A stretch of DNA of 62,702 nt from Lachnospiraceae bacterium (GCA_024403235.1 JAKSSF010000014.1:1-62702); one strand, 5' to 3'; counted from the stretch's first letter, positions 46,824 through 55,381 are shown. A program made the numbers and translations. Notes: generated by a model not told the origin, from the sequence alone.

Positions 46824-47264
46824 CTATATAGACTGCAATTCGGACAATTGTTCCGCGATTTCATCCATATCATCGTAGGTACACTTCATGTCGTACCGTT
46901 CTTTATCCCAGATTTCCACTCGGTTATTTAACCCGGCAACCACAACATCTTTTTCCAGTCCTGCGAATTCTCTCAAAGAGGCTGGTAAAAGGATTCGTCC
47001 GTTTTTATCCACTTCCACATTGGCTGCTCCTGCCATGAAAAAACGAACCAATTTACGAGCATTTGCGTTATTCACAGGTAAGGCTTTGAGTTTGTTTGCA
47101 AAAGCGTTCCACTCTTCTTCATCGTAAACGAATAAACATCCGTCCAATCCCTTGGTAACCATGAACTCATTTCCTAAAAGTTCACGAAATTTAGCTGGGA
47201 TGATTACTCTGCCCTTGGCATCAACTGTATGATTATATTCTCCGTAAAATTCCTTTGAAATCAT
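46824..47264 (-). CDS. mraZ: Transcriptional regulator MraZ
   Basis: 146 residues with two SpoVT/AbrB swapped-hairpin domains (GEYNHTVDAKGRVIIPAKFRE and DKNGRILLPASLREFAG). Represses its own dcw operon by binding tandem GTGG-type repeats. Five such repeats, spaced exactly 10 bp, end at its start codon. The ATG at 47264 lacks a clear Shine-Dalgarno, since that space is taken by the last operator repeat. Confidence 0.95.
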   Translation of the reverse strand: MISKEFYGEYNHTVDAKGRVIIPAKFRELLGNEFMVTKGLDGCLFVYDEEEWNAFANKLKALPVNNANARKLVRFFMAGAANVEVDKNGRILLPASLREFAGLEKDVVVAGLNNRVEIWDKERYDMKCTYDDMDEIAEQLSELQSI

Positions 47265-47309
47265 CCACTTTTAACCACTAACTATCACAAACAAACACTT
47301 TCAACCACT
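47264..47309 (-). promoter_or_regulatory. Five 10-bp-phased MraZ boxes
   Basis: On the minus strand AGTGGT, AGTGTT, TGTGAT, AGTGGT and AGTGGA start every 10 bp (47304-47309, 47294-47299, 47284-47289, 47274-47279, 47264-47269), with 4-nt gaps. MraZ is known to bind three or four direct repeats of this type upstream of its own gene. Confidence 0.8.
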
Positions 47310-47365
47310 TACTTGTCCATTTTAGCCTATTTTTCTTGCATTTGCAAGTAAAAATCGAATAAAAA

Positions 47366-47399
47366 AAACACTTTACAAAGATTTTTTGTAAAGTGTTTT
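47366..47399 (-). terminator. ychF terminator
   Basis: AAACACTTTACAA/TTGTAAAGTGTTT stem, followed by T8 on the minus strand, between ychF and the mraZ promoter. Confidence 0.88.
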
Positions 47400-47482
47400 T
47401 ATGGTTTCTATATATTGTGTTTTTGGTTTTTCGTATACTAGATATAGGTGTTTTTCACCTGTTTTGTAACGATTTTTTCACC

Positions 47483-48610
47483 TTATACATTGAAAAGGAA
47501 CTCAATAATATCGCCGTCTTTCACAATGTATTCTTTTCCTTCTGTTCTCTGCAGTCCTTTGCCTCTTACTGCAAGATAATCAAAGTTATTATCTGCCAAA
47601 TCTGCGTATGCAATTACCTGGGCACGGATAAATCCTCTCTCAAAATCAGAGTGAATCTTTCCTGCAGCCTGTGGTGCTTTGGTTCCATTCTTGATGGTCC
47701 ATGCACGGCATTCCTTCTTGCCGTCTGTCAGATAAGAAATCAAACCTAATAAGCTGTAGCTAGCTTTAATCAAACGATCCAAACCGGATTCTGCAATGCC
47801 CAGTTCTTCCATAAACATTGCTTTTTCTTCTTCGTCCAAATCGGAAAGTTCTTCCTCTGTCTTGGCACAAATAGGTAGTACTGAGGCCCCTTCTGCTTCT
47901 GCTTTGGCTTTCACTGTTTTGTAATATTCGGATGCATCCGGATTTGCCACCCCGTCATCATCCATATTGCAAGCATAGATGATAGGTTTTGCAGACAAAA
48001 GACCCATCTCTTTCATGGCAGTTGCCTGAATCTCATTGGTTTCATCATACGCAAAGGTTCTGGCATTCTGTCCTTTTTCCAGATGTTCTTTTACCTGAAT
48101 CAGAAAAGCCTCTTCTTCTCTGGCGGCTTTATTTCCCCCTTTGCCGGCTTTGGCAGCTTTGGCAATACGATTTTCTACCATATCTAAATCAGCAAAGATA
48201 AGCTCCATATCAATGCATTCCATATCCCCCGCAGGATCCACTGCAACGGCCTTGGTGGCGTCCTCAACCACATGCATAATCTCATCGTTATCAAAGCATC
48301 TGACTACATGAATGATAGCATCACACTCACGAATATGTCCTAAGAACTTATTTCCTAAACCAGCTCCTTTGGATGCCCCTTTTACAAGTCCTGCAATATC
48401 CGTAAATTCCACTACTGCCGGGGTCTTCTTATCTGTCTGCAAGTATTCTGCCAGCTTGTCCAATCTCTCATCCGGCACCGCTACAATCCCTGTATTGGGT
48501 TCAATGGTGCAGAATGGATAATTGGCTGCCTGTGCATTGGCAGTTCCTGTGATTGCATTAAAAAGAGTGGATTTTCCTACATTGGGAAGTCCTACGATTC
48601 CTAGTTTCAT
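47483..48610 (-). CDS. ychF: Ribosome-binding ATPase YchF
   Basis: Obg-family P-loop NTPase that prefers ATP. VGLPNVGKSTLFNAIT, DIAGLVKGASKGAGLGN and a C-terminal TGS domain (GRKLRAW-like CRAWTIKNGTKAPQAAG). 375 residues, slightly longer than usual (about 365). The mobilizable element is inserted just upstream of it. Confidence 0.96.
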   Translation of the reverse strand: MKLGIVGLPNVGKSTLFNAITGTANAQAANYPFCTIEPNTGIVAVPDERLDKLAEYLQTDKKTPAVVEFTDIAGLVKGASKGAGLGNKFLGHIRECDAIIHVVRCFDNDEIMHVVEDATKAVAVDPAGDMECIDMELIFADLDMVENRIAKAAKAGKGGNKAAREEEAFLIQVKEHLEKGQNARTFAYDETNEIQATAMKEMGLLSAKPIIYACNMDDDGVANPDASEYYKTVKAKAEAEGASVLPICAKTEEELSDLDEEEKAMFMEELGIAESGLDRLIKASYSLLGLISYLTDGKKECRAWTIKNGTKAPQAAGKIHSDFERGFIRAQVIAYADLADNNFDYLAVRGKGLQRTEGKEYIVKDGDIIEFLFNV

Positions 48611-48670
48611 TTTTATATATACCTCCGTATTTTCCTTATATTTACTGGCTTTTCGGCACTGTGAATTTTG

Positions 48671-48696
48671 CTAGTGGACCATTTGGTGGACCATCT
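48671..48696. repeat. TGGACCA tandem repeats at the left end of the mobilizable element
   Basis: CTAGTGGACCATTT followed by GGTGGACCATCT. TAGTGGACCATTT (13 bp) recurs exactly at 59601-59613, and CTAGTGGACCA at 59629-59639. They probably mark integrase arm sites or the ends of the element. Confidence 0.6.
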
Positions 48697-48713
48697 TTAT
48701 CCATTTTGGTACA

Positions 48714-49844
48714 CTAGATAACCTTCAAAGCCTCTGCTACCGATTCCATCTCCTTATGCTTTTCTTCCTCGGTAGTATGAACATATAAATTCATGGTAAT
48801 ACCAATGTTTGAATGTCCAAGAAGCATCTGCAATGTCTTTGGCTTCATACCAGCCTCGATACACCTGGTAGCAAATGTGTGTCTAAGTATATGCATTGAA
48901 AACTTAGGGATATTTGATTTCTCACAAATCTTAAACAGTGCAGTATCATATGTACTATTCTTGATTGGTGAACCCTTCCTGCATAAAAACACATATTCTG
49001 TCCATTCCATTGGAATCACTTTTATCTCTTTGTGTTTCTCTTTTTGACGCTTTAATATTCTAATTGCTTCATCTGTAAGTGGAATTGTCCTATATCCTGA
49101 TTTACTCTTTGGAGGACCAACTCTCCATTCACCCACTTTATGACGAAATTCCATGCTACGCTGAATTTTCATTGTCTTCTTAGAGAAGTCAATATCTTCC
49201 CATTTAAGACCAACCAATTCCCCAGTACGAAGACCTGTCTGCAAGATGAACCGATACTGATCTTCATAACTCTGACCAGTTGCTCCCTCTAAGAACTTTT
49301 TCTGTGCCTCCTTTGTGAGAGCTTCCTTCTTCTGGGCTTCCTTGCCAATATCACTTCTTACTGATTTCTTACATGGATTACTGAGAATGACATCATTCTC
49401 CTTGGCGAACTCGAGCATATTATACAAAGCAATACGTGTCTGATATATTGTGCTGGTACGATACCCCTCATCAGCCATATTATTCATTATCTTCTGACAA
49501 TGAAGCGGTTTTACTTCCGAAAGCTTCATCTTTCCAATAACTTCTTTAATATTACGTTCGTATCTTTCTGTATAATTTCTCCAGGTATTCGGTCTGACTG
49601 TCTTTTTCTTTACATCAATCCAATAATCGAACCATGCATCGACAATCATATCCGTAGGAGTAGACAAATCGCTATGCTCATCAATATAAGTAGCATTAGC
49701 TATCCACTGTCTTGCTTCCTGCAATTTCTTAAAGCGCTTGCGCTGTCTTTTGCCGAATCTATCGACAAAACGCGCCATGTATAGGCCTGATGGTTCTTGC
49801 GTAAGACCTACACCTAGCTCTTTTCCTCTTAAATCTTTTCCCAT
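48714..49844 (-). CDS. int: Tyrosine integrase of the mobilizable element (Tn916-Int-like)
   Basis: 376 residues: an N-terminal arm-binding domain, a core-binding domain (WFDYWIDVKKKTVRPNTWRNY) and a catalytic domain with R in TGLRTGELVG, HxxR in HILRHTFATR, LGHSNIGITM and nucleophile in NLYVHTT. AAAGGAG precedes the ATG. It is next to an Xis gene, as in Tn916. A decayed close relative lies at 59885-61014. Confidence 0.95.
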   Translation of the reverse strand: MGKDLRGKELGVGLTQEPSGLYMARFVDRFGKRQRKRFKKLQEARQWIANATYIDEHSDLSTPTDMIVDAWFDYWIDVKKKTVRPNTWRNYTERYERNIKEVIGKMKLSEVKPLHCQKIMNNMADEGYRTSTIYQTRIALYNMLEFAKENDVILSNPCKKSVRSDIGKEAQKKEALTKEAQKKFLEGATGQSYEDQYRFILQTGLRTGELVGLKWEDIDFSKKTMKIQRSMEFRHKVGEWRVGPPKSKSGYRTIPLTDEAIRILKRQKEKHKEIKVIPMEWTEYVFLCRKGSPIKNSTYDTALFKICEKSNIPKFSMHILRHTFATRCIEAGMKPKTLQMLLGHSNIGITMNLYVHTTEEEKHKEMESVAEALKVI

Positions 49845-49868
49845 ATCATTGCTCCTTTGCTAAAAGAA

Positions 49869-49906
49869 GCCCTAATACAGCAACTTATAGATTACCATAT
49901 TAGGGC
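49869..49906 (-). terminator. Hairpin between xis and int (possible attenuator)
   Basis: GCCCTAATA/TATTAGGGC, 9-bp perfect stem, followed on the minus strand by TTCTTTT and then the int Shine-Dalgarno. A weaker version stands at the same place in the second element (about 61042-61080). It may keep int expression low after xis. Confidence 0.55.
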
Positions 49907-49950
49907 CAATTTGTACAGTGTAAACTTGTTATGTAAAGCCTTAAACCCCT

Positions 49951-50157
49951 TTAAATCTCTATACTTTCCGATATAAAGCGTTCAAACTCCACACGTTTCA
50001 CAAGCTTCTTTCTGCCAACGTACAAAACAAAGGAGCATCTAGGAGCTTTTAACAGCTCGCTGATTCTATTCTGTCCGATATTACTATATTCTGCAGCTTC
50101 CTCAATGGTAAGAGCATATTTTTCGCTAATCGGCACAGTACACTTGCTATCCTGCAT
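49951..50157 (-). CDS. xis: Excisionase (Xis)
   Basis: 68 residues, MerR/Xis-type winged helix: ALTIEEAAEYSNIGQNRISELL, then the wing FVLYVGRKKLVKRVEFERF. Architectural factor for excision, paired with Int. GAGAGGTAAAGT precedes the ATG. Its homologue at 61140 shares the C-terminal half closely. Confidence 0.88.
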   Translation of the reverse strand: MQDSKCTVPISEKYALTIEEAAEYSNIGQNRISELLKAPRCSFVLYVGRKKLVKRVEFERFISESIEI

Positions 50158-50270
50158 ACTTTACCTCTCTTTCTCCATCCAGATAGATGGACCAATATTT
50201 GCGAGTATCTGCCCTATCGCTGTAGATCAATCTATGTGATCAATACTCTGTTTCTCTGCCTTGAATGTCT

Positions 50271-50356
50271 TTAAGACACTTACATAGACAGGCGTAATTG
50301 TTACATTCTTTGTTAATTTTACGCATTATTCATTTGTTAAGACGCTTAAGACGCTT
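50271..50356 (+). repeat. Iteron-like TTAAGAC(A/G)CTT repeats
   Basis: TTAAGACACTT at 50271-50281, TTAAGACGCTT at 50337-50347 and again at 50346-50356. An inverted GCGTAA/TTACGC pair (50292-50324) lies between. They sit in the 284-bp gap between the helicase gene and xis. Possible replication or regulatory sites of the element. Confidence 0.5.
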
Positions 50357-50385
50357 ATTTTGTCAGTTCATTAAAATTGTAAAAA

Positions 50386-50423
50386 TAATATTTGCAGCCA
50401 AATATTAATAAGACATGTCTTAC
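50386..50423 (-). terminator. Terminator and perfect 14-bp palindrome after the helicase gene
   Basis: TAATATTTG/CAAATATTA (4-nt loop) is followed by TTTTTAC on the minus strand, a plausible terminator. Next to it, TAAGACATGTCTTA (50410-50423) is a perfect palindrome containing the same TAAGAC core as the iteron-like repeats. Confidence 0.6.
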
Positions 50424-50441
50424 CGTCTCAAGATATCACAT

Positions 50442-51842
50442 CTAAATAAATCTGTTAGTCCGTATCATCACGTGAACCCCATCGAATCCACGTACTTTTC
50501 TACCTTCTTCATTTGGAATATTTTGATTATGTTTTATTGGATAATGTTTTGCAGTTGCAACCGTCTTAAATGTTTTAATAAAACTTGTTTCTGAAACAGG
50601 AGTTTCCACATTCTCATCACACCATATACGATATGCCCTATATAGGTTCTTCGATGTCGTTCTCGTGCCTATTTCAAAATACACATAATCTTTTGCTTCC
50701 GAAAACTCAATTACATTGGCTGCCTTTCGTCTTACTTCTTCAAGATTATCTCTAGCCTTTTCGCTTATTGTAAAATGATAATTGTTAGAAATAAGCCTCT
50801 GCAACCCCTCGATACACCATAAAAAGATACTCTCTCGCTCGCTTATCAATCTTTCTCCCAGAAAAGGATCATCAACTCGATTCTCATCCCTTTCTATTGC
50901 ATTTAATATAATTTGCCTGCGAAAGAATCCTTCAGATCTATCATATAAAGATTCCAAAGTACCATTTCCAAAACACATAAATCTTGAATAGAGTCGCCCC
51001 TGTTCACTTTGCTTTCCCTTCCTTTCAAGGTCTATTTTATCCTCCAAAGTGACAATTGCTTTTATGTTATTCGTCTTAGTTAATGCTTCCATATTCATAT
51101 CATCATCCAAGAGCAAAAGCTTCCATTCTAAATCTGCTCTGGCAAACTGGCTTTTCTCAATTTTATGAATATCGCCTGTATTCATATTGTCGCCAAGTAG
51201 CGAGCGCATAACTCTTCCAACTCTCGACTTCCCTTCTCCACCATTGCCTATTATGAATAACATTTTCTGTGCTATTGTAGTTGGTATAAGACAATATCCC
51301 ATATATTCCTGCAAGGTAACAATATCCGGTGGCTCAAGCAATTGGTCTAAAAACGAGAGCCATTGCTTTGGCGGACCAGCATCTGGTATATACGCAACAG
51401 GAAGCCTATTGATACAAAATTCTTTCTCTACGCAGAAGCATCCATTAAGATAAAAAGTTCCATTACTTACATGTATCCTATCAGCTTGAATTTCCACTTC
51501 ATTTACATGAGCCTTAATCTTTATTGCATCCAAAAGACCTCTTGCCTTTTTTGCTATTCCGGCAGACACATAAGGTTCAATTTCACTATAGATTTCTTGC
51601 TCGATTACCGAATCGCTTCTAGCTCCATCCATATCAAACAGTACTCCATGGAAACACCTCATATGATGCCTTTCCAAGAAATATAATGCAAATTTTGCAT
51701 CATTAACCTTTTGCCCATCAATCCAGTCATTCACATGATATTTATAATCATCAGAGTTCTCCTCGCCATTAGAATTAGATGTCAATGCCTTCGCCAATGC
51801 GTCCTTTAGTTCCTGCGGGATATTCTCCCAATCGTCTTTCAA
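50442..51842 (-). CDS. SF3 helicase / phage-plasmid primase-like replication protein
   Basis: About 466 residues. P4/D5-type helicase core: Walker A IIGNGGEGKSRVG (residues about 199-206), Walker B LLLLDDDM, then the family FMCFGNGTLESLYDRSEGF. A D5_N-like domain precedes it and a winged C-terminus follows. It probably opens the origin when the element replicates after excision. GGGAGGAGG with 9-bp spacing picks TTG 51842; ATG 51866 is possible. It starts inside the upstream 80-residue gene. Confidence 0.85.
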   Translation of the reverse strand: MKDDWENIPQELKDALAKALTSNSNGEENSDDYKYHVNDWIDGQKVNDAKFALYFLERHHMRCFHGVLFDMDGARSDSVIEQEIYSEIEPYVSAGIAKKARGLLDAIKIKAHVNEVEIQADRIHVSNGTFYLNGCFCVEKEFCINRLPVAYIPDAGPPKQWLSFLDQLLEPPDIVTLQEYMGYCLIPTTIAQKMLFIIGNGGEGKSRVGRVMRSLLGDNMNTGDIHKIEKSQFARADLEWKLLLLDDDMNMEALTKTNNIKAIVTLEDKIDLERKGKQSEQGRLYSRFMCFGNGTLESLYDRSEGFFRRQIILNAIERDENRVDDPFLGERLISERESIFLWCIEGLQRLISNNYHFTISEKARDNLEEVRRKAANVIEFSEAKDYVYFEIGTRTTSKNLYRAYRIWCDENVETPVSETSFIKTFKTVATAKHYPIKHNQNIPNEEGRKVRGFDGVHVMIRTNRFI

Positions 51843-52017
51843 TTCTATCAACCTCCTCCCTGCCATGAGTTGTAAATTCTACTCGTTCTTCAAGGGTTCC
51901 ATCCAAAATCAAATCCATTAGATATTCAAGCCTTGTAATGTTCGAAAGCACCTCACAAAACAGAGGATTCCATTCTTCATCCGGACCTCTTGGAGCATAA
52001 TTTTCCTTTGCATCCAT
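51775..52017 (-). CDS. Small hypothetical protein of the element
   Basis: 80 residues, soluble, acidic, no domain recognised (EEWNPLFCEVLSNITRLEYL). It overlaps the helicase gene start by about 70 bp and follows the CHC2 gene by 6 bp, which argues for a real, translationally coupled gene. Confidence 0.6.
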   Translation of the reverse strand: MDAKENYAPRGPDEEWNPLFCEVLSNITRLEYLMDLILDGTLEERVEFTTHGREEVDRIERRLGEYPAGTKGRIGEGIDI

Positions 52018-52023
52018 TAGCAG

Positions 52024-52428
52024 TCAATAATAATCTGTAATCACCCTATATGCATTCTTCTCCCAGGCATGAAACGCCTTTTCCAACATCCTTTGTTTCT
52101 GTTCTGGCGTCATTTCCACGCGGGCAGCTACAGTCCCATCCCTAGACTTATAATCTTTCATATCGATATTCAGGTGAAAATCATCAATTATCTTTTTAGC
52201 TGCATCAATATTGCGTAATCCATACAAATGCGCCACCAGATTAATTGCATCTCCTGTAGCACCACAACCAAAACAATAATATCTTTCATCCACCTTCATA
52301 CTGGGTGTCTTATCATCATGAAAAACACATTTTGCCATGTGATTTCTACCTACATGAATACCGTAATATGAAGCGGCATCTGCAGCTGATACAGATGCTT
52401 TTACATCATCAAATACACTCAATATCAA
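52024..52428 (-). CDS. CHC2 zinc-finger (DnaG-like N-terminal) protein
   Basis: About 134 residues. Zinc motif CxxH..CxxC: CVFHDDKTPSMKVD then YYCFGCGATGDAI, as in DnaG primases, but with no TOPRIM domain. It probably recognises single-stranded template and pairs with the SF3 helicase next door to form a split primase. Start uncertain (TTG 52428, or GTG 52443). Confidence 0.85.
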   Translation of the reverse strand: MILSVFDDVKASVSAADAASYYGIHVGRNHMAKCVFHDDKTPSMKVDERYYCFGCGATGDAINLVAHLYGLRNIDAAKKIIDDFHLNIDMKDYKSRDGTVAARVEMTPEQKQRMLEKAFHAWEKNAYRVITDYY

Positions 52429-52443
52429 ACCATCTCCTTCCAC

Positions 52444-53754
52444 TTACAACGATTGATTATCCTTCTTGGGTTTACTATTTTCTGTTACCAAATTTGTCCT
52501 CTGGATTTCATGATTTTTCTGATTATTGTCTGCAACAACATCTTTCTTTTCTGAGAGCCTTTTGGATAGCGACGGTCTAACAGCATCCTTTATTTCTTCC
52601 TTTGCTACTTTCGCAACTGCTGGTTCAGATAGCACCTTCTTAATAACTGCAGGAACACCATCACCAATAGCTTTCAGTTTTTCTTCCACCTGTTCCAGTA
52701 TCTTTTTTATGAGACTTTTCTCTTTATCAGTACCTTTGCGTTCAGGTGCGATACGCCATTCTTTGAACTTAATTACTCTATCAATCGCAGCTTTTTTTGT
52801 TTCCTCTTTCGCTTTTTCCGTTGCAACCTGAGCAACCTTTTCACAAGCTTTTTTATAAGAAATATCTGCCATTTCATCGAGAAGTTCTTCTACATCGGAT
52901 AACTTTTCCACCTTGTCATTCAATGCACTATTGGCCTCCTCAATTTGATCCTCTTTCTCCTGAAGAGCTACTTCAAGCTTAGACAGTTTTTCCTTCTGAC
53001 TCTGAATAATATGGTCCATTTTTTCTCGATATTTTCTGCCACCATAGATAGGATCCCGCTCAATCTCAAGCTTGTGCTCCTCGCAAATATCCATAAGTAA
53101 TTCTCTGCACATAAAATCAAACACCATCTTACGATTATTGTTCCTACCAGGCTTCTTATCAGGATGCAAAAGTGGTATTCCCATTTTCTCCAAAGCCTTC
53201 TCCTGTTGGGGACAAATTTCTCCATATTGATTCTCACAATCGAATACATGTCTTTCATGAATATGAGGTGTAGATTCATCTAAATGAAGCGCCCAATCCA
53301 AAGTGTGATAATACTCACCATATCTTTTCTCCAGCTCTTCAAAGAACTCCACTGTTATTGATAAAAGCACCTCATAAGGAACACTCTCATCCATATCTCC
53401 AATCTGATAAATCGTCTCTTCCGGACACGTCTTCTTATTGGAAAGTAAATCATCAACAGTTCTATTTCTTTCCGTGTGCCTCGTCTTTTCATTTCTCTCG
53501 TTTTGTGCAATTATATGGTCCGTATATCGTTTCCCATAAGCAATCCGTTCGCATTCTACAAAACGAGATTTTTCCTCATTTGCATCCATGAGTTCTGGTG
53601 TATATAATCCATCCAGCCAGGTATAGTAAACATTCTTTTTTGCCATTATTTCATCAATATGTTCACTTGCTGCTATATCAAAATTCCTGTCATTATGCTT
53701 TGGATTATAGACACCATTCACTCCGGCTCTGCCATTATGTCTTGTAATTCTCAT
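52444..53754 (-). CDS. mobV: MobV-family relaxase (Mob/Pre)
   Basis: 436 residues. The relaxase motif HLDESTPHIHERH (H157, D159, E160, H164, H166) is that of MobV/Pre enzymes, which nick oriT and bind the 5' end. The N-terminus (RHNGRAGVNGVYNPKHNDR) is the usual first motif region. The second half is a long Lys/Glu coiled coil. No type IV secretion genes are present, so the element is mobilizable, not self-transmissible. Confidence 0.92.
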   Translation of the reverse strand: MRITRHNGRAGVNGVYNPKHNDRNFDIAASEHIDEIMAKKNVYYTWLDGLYTPELMDANEEKSRFVECERIAYGKRYTDHIIAQNERNEKTRHTERNRTVDDLLSNKKTCPEETIYQIGDMDESVPYEVLLSITVEFFEELEKRYGEYYHTLDWALHLDESTPHIHERHVFDCENQYGEICPQQEKALEKMGIPLLHPDKKPGRNNNRKMVFDFMCRELLMDICEEHKLEIERDPIYGGRKYREKMDHIIQSQKEKLSKLEVALQEKEDQIEEANSALNDKVEKLSDVEELLDEMADISYKKACEKVAQVATEKAKEETKKAAIDRVIKFKEWRIAPERKGTDKEKSLIKKILEQVEEKLKAIGDGVPAVIKKVLSEPAVAKVAKEEIKDAVRPSLSKRLSEKKDVVADNNQKNHEIQRTNLVTENSKPKKDNQSL

Positions 53755-53819
53755 TCACCATAGTCACTTCCTCTCCTGTAAATGCATTGTTCATTTTCAG
53801 CATGAAAGTTCACTCATGT

Positions 53820-53957
53820 GCGTCAGTGACTACCCAGTACGAAGTGACGCAGGGCATCACATCTACCGCACCACAAATCAGATAGATTTGTTACCTGCAA
53901 TGCAGGTTGCTACTGGGCCAAAGTTTCACTCTGGACTTGACCAGGCGCCCACCCTGG
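53820..53957. other. Probable oriT region
   Basis: A visibly GC-richer stretch just upstream of the relaxase gene with five nested dyads: GCGTCA/TGACGC (53820-53850), CCCAGTA/TACTGGG (53833-53917), CAAATC-N5-GATTTG (53874-53890), ACCTGCA-A-TGCAGGT (53893-53907) and CCAGG/CCTGG (53941-53957). MobV origins lie immediately upstream of mob and contain inverted repeats beside the nick. The nick site itself was not identified. Confidence 0.5.
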
Positions 53958-54028
53958 ACCAGGTAAGGCTGCCGCCCTTAACCCGCACAAAGAGTTGCAC
54001 TCTCTGCACTCTGGCTCCAGAAAACACT

Positions 54029-54358
54029 TTATTCATCATCCTGATTCATAGTATTTTCTGGTTCTACACAGTGAGAAATTTCATCATAAAACTTGCGCTT
54101 ACTCTCTCGCATCTTTGTCAAATTTTCTCTCTGTGCAGAAGACAGTTCTCTCGGCTTGCCTATCCTTAATAATCTCTTCGGAAATGAATATGTTTTGCTG
54201 ATACCACTCTGTCTAATCAGCAAAAACACATCTGGAAATTCACTTGCAAGTGTTTCCATTTTCCGAAGCCAAACCGGGTTCGAACTGTATATTGTAGCAA
54301 CATCCTCTTCTGCGTTCAGATTAATTACTACTTCCTGCTCATACCTAGTAAGATTCAT
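54029..54358 (-). CDS. Small conserved mobile-element protein
   Basis: 109 residues from ATG 54358, chosen because GAGAGGAGGTGCCAGG stands before it; the long upstream extension overlaps the divergent regulator. The order (TRYEQEVVINLNAEED, NPVWLRKMETLASEFPD, SFPKRLLRIGKPRELSSAQR) resembles small proteins common in Lachnospiraceae ICEs and phages. Function unknown. Divergent from the XRE regulator and upstream of oriT. Confidence 0.75.
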   Translation of the reverse strand: MNLTRYEQEVVINLNAEEDVATIYSSNPVWLRKMETLASEFPDVFLLIRQSGISKTYSFPKRLLRIGKPRELSSAQRENLTKMRESKRKFYDEISHCVEPENTMNQDDE

Positions 54359-54477
54359 CCTGGCACCTCCTCTCTTTCCAATTGTGTTTGCATTATGCCA
54401 TAAAAAAGAACATTCTCCCGTATATCCAACATTATGGAAATCAATCAAAAAAATCGATTTTTCCACGATATTGGAAA

Positions 54478-54506
54478 TTGTCATAATTATGCCGATATTG
54501 TATTGT
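54478..54506 (+). promoter_or_regulatory. Promoter of the XRE regulator gene
   Basis: TTGTCA (54478-54483), 17-bp spacer, TATTGT (54501-54506). CGATATTG occurs twice (about 54466 and 54493), flanking the -35, a likely operator for the regulator. Confidence 0.6.
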
Positions 54507-54539
54507 AGGAATATAAATATAAAAGGGATTTGATAAGAT

Positions 54540-55331
54540 ATGAAAACACGATTAACATTATCCGAAAAGTTAAAAGACCTCCGTACACAGAGAGGATTGA
54601 ATCTTGAGCAGCTTGCTGAGGAAACAGGTATATCTCGATCAGCTTTAGGCAAATATGAATTAGAATCTGAACCTGATATTGGGGCTTTCAACCTAAAAAT
54701 TCTATGTAACTATTATGGTGTTTCATCTGACTATTTATTAGGCTTAACAGATAACGAAAACCTAGAGACAGGTGATTATTCAGAATTACAGCTCGATGAT
54801 ACTACTGTATCAATTTTGAAAGATGGAAAATTCAATCATAGATTATTAAGTGAAATAATAAAGCATCCATCTTTTGAAAGATTTCTTGCAGATATAGAAA
54901 TATATGTAGATGGAATCGCAACTATAAATGCAAATACATTCAATGCTTTTGTAGACCTAGCTAGACAAGAAATATTAGAAAAATATCATCCAGGTGAAGA
55001 CGATTATCACATGCGTGTGTTAGAGGCAAGCACCATAGATGAATACCAATATTTTTTACAATTAATTCAATCTGATTTAGGTGAAATCATTAAAGAACTC
55101 CGCCACAATCATGCCGGTGAAAAGGAAACTGCGCCTGAGATATCGCTCGTAGAATATTTCAAACAGAGCATAGAAGAAGCTAAAAAAATAAAAGGATCTC
55201 CTGCCGAAAAAGAGTTTCTAGTTTTATGTACAAAATGTGGTGTCAATCCAAGTAAAGTATCTGAAGTAGAGAAAACCAGTGTCATTAACTTTATAAAGAA
55301 ATCTAAGAAATATCATCCATTTTTGCACTAA
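54540..55331 (+). CDS. XRE-family regulator of the mobilizable element
   Basis: 263 residues: an N-terminal HTH (LRTQRGLNLEQLAEETGISRSALGKYE) and a large C-terminal domain (about 190 residues) with no recognised fold. AAAAGGG precedes the ATG. It is the only plus-strand protein gene of the element and is divergent from the 109-residue gene and relaxase operon, so it probably represses them. Confidence 0.85.
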   Translation: MKTRLTLSEKLKDLRTQRGLNLEQLAEETGISRSALGKYELESEPDIGAFNLKILCNYYGVSSDYLLGLTDNENLETGDYSELQLDDTTVSILKDGKFNHRLLSEIIKHPSFERFLADIEIYVDGIATINANTFNAFVDLARQEILEKYHPGEDDYHMRVLEASTIDEYQYFLQLIQSDLGEIIKELRHNHAGEKETAPEISLVEYFKQSIEEAKKIKGSPAEKEFLVLCTKCGVNPSKVSEVEKTSVINFIKKSKKYHPFLH

Positions 55332-55346
55332 GACTATAGATTTCAA

Positions 55347-55375
55347 TTGAAAAATATCTATCTCTGTGTTATATT
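55347..55375 (+). promoter_or_regulatory. Promoter of the antitoxin RNA
   Basis: TTGAAA (55347-55352), exactly 17 bp, TATATT (55370-55375), directed towards the toxin gene's 3' end. No protein gene lies downstream on this strand. Confidence 0.65.
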
Positions 55376-55381
55376 GAATAA

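Noticed and set aside
48312-48521. Small plus-strand frames within ychF
   Set aside because: Reverse-frame shadows of a conserved gene without start signals.
54359-54691. N-terminal extension of the 54029 gene to 220 residues
   Set aside because: It would run through the divergent promoter and the XRE coding region; a strong ribosome site lies at ATG 54358.
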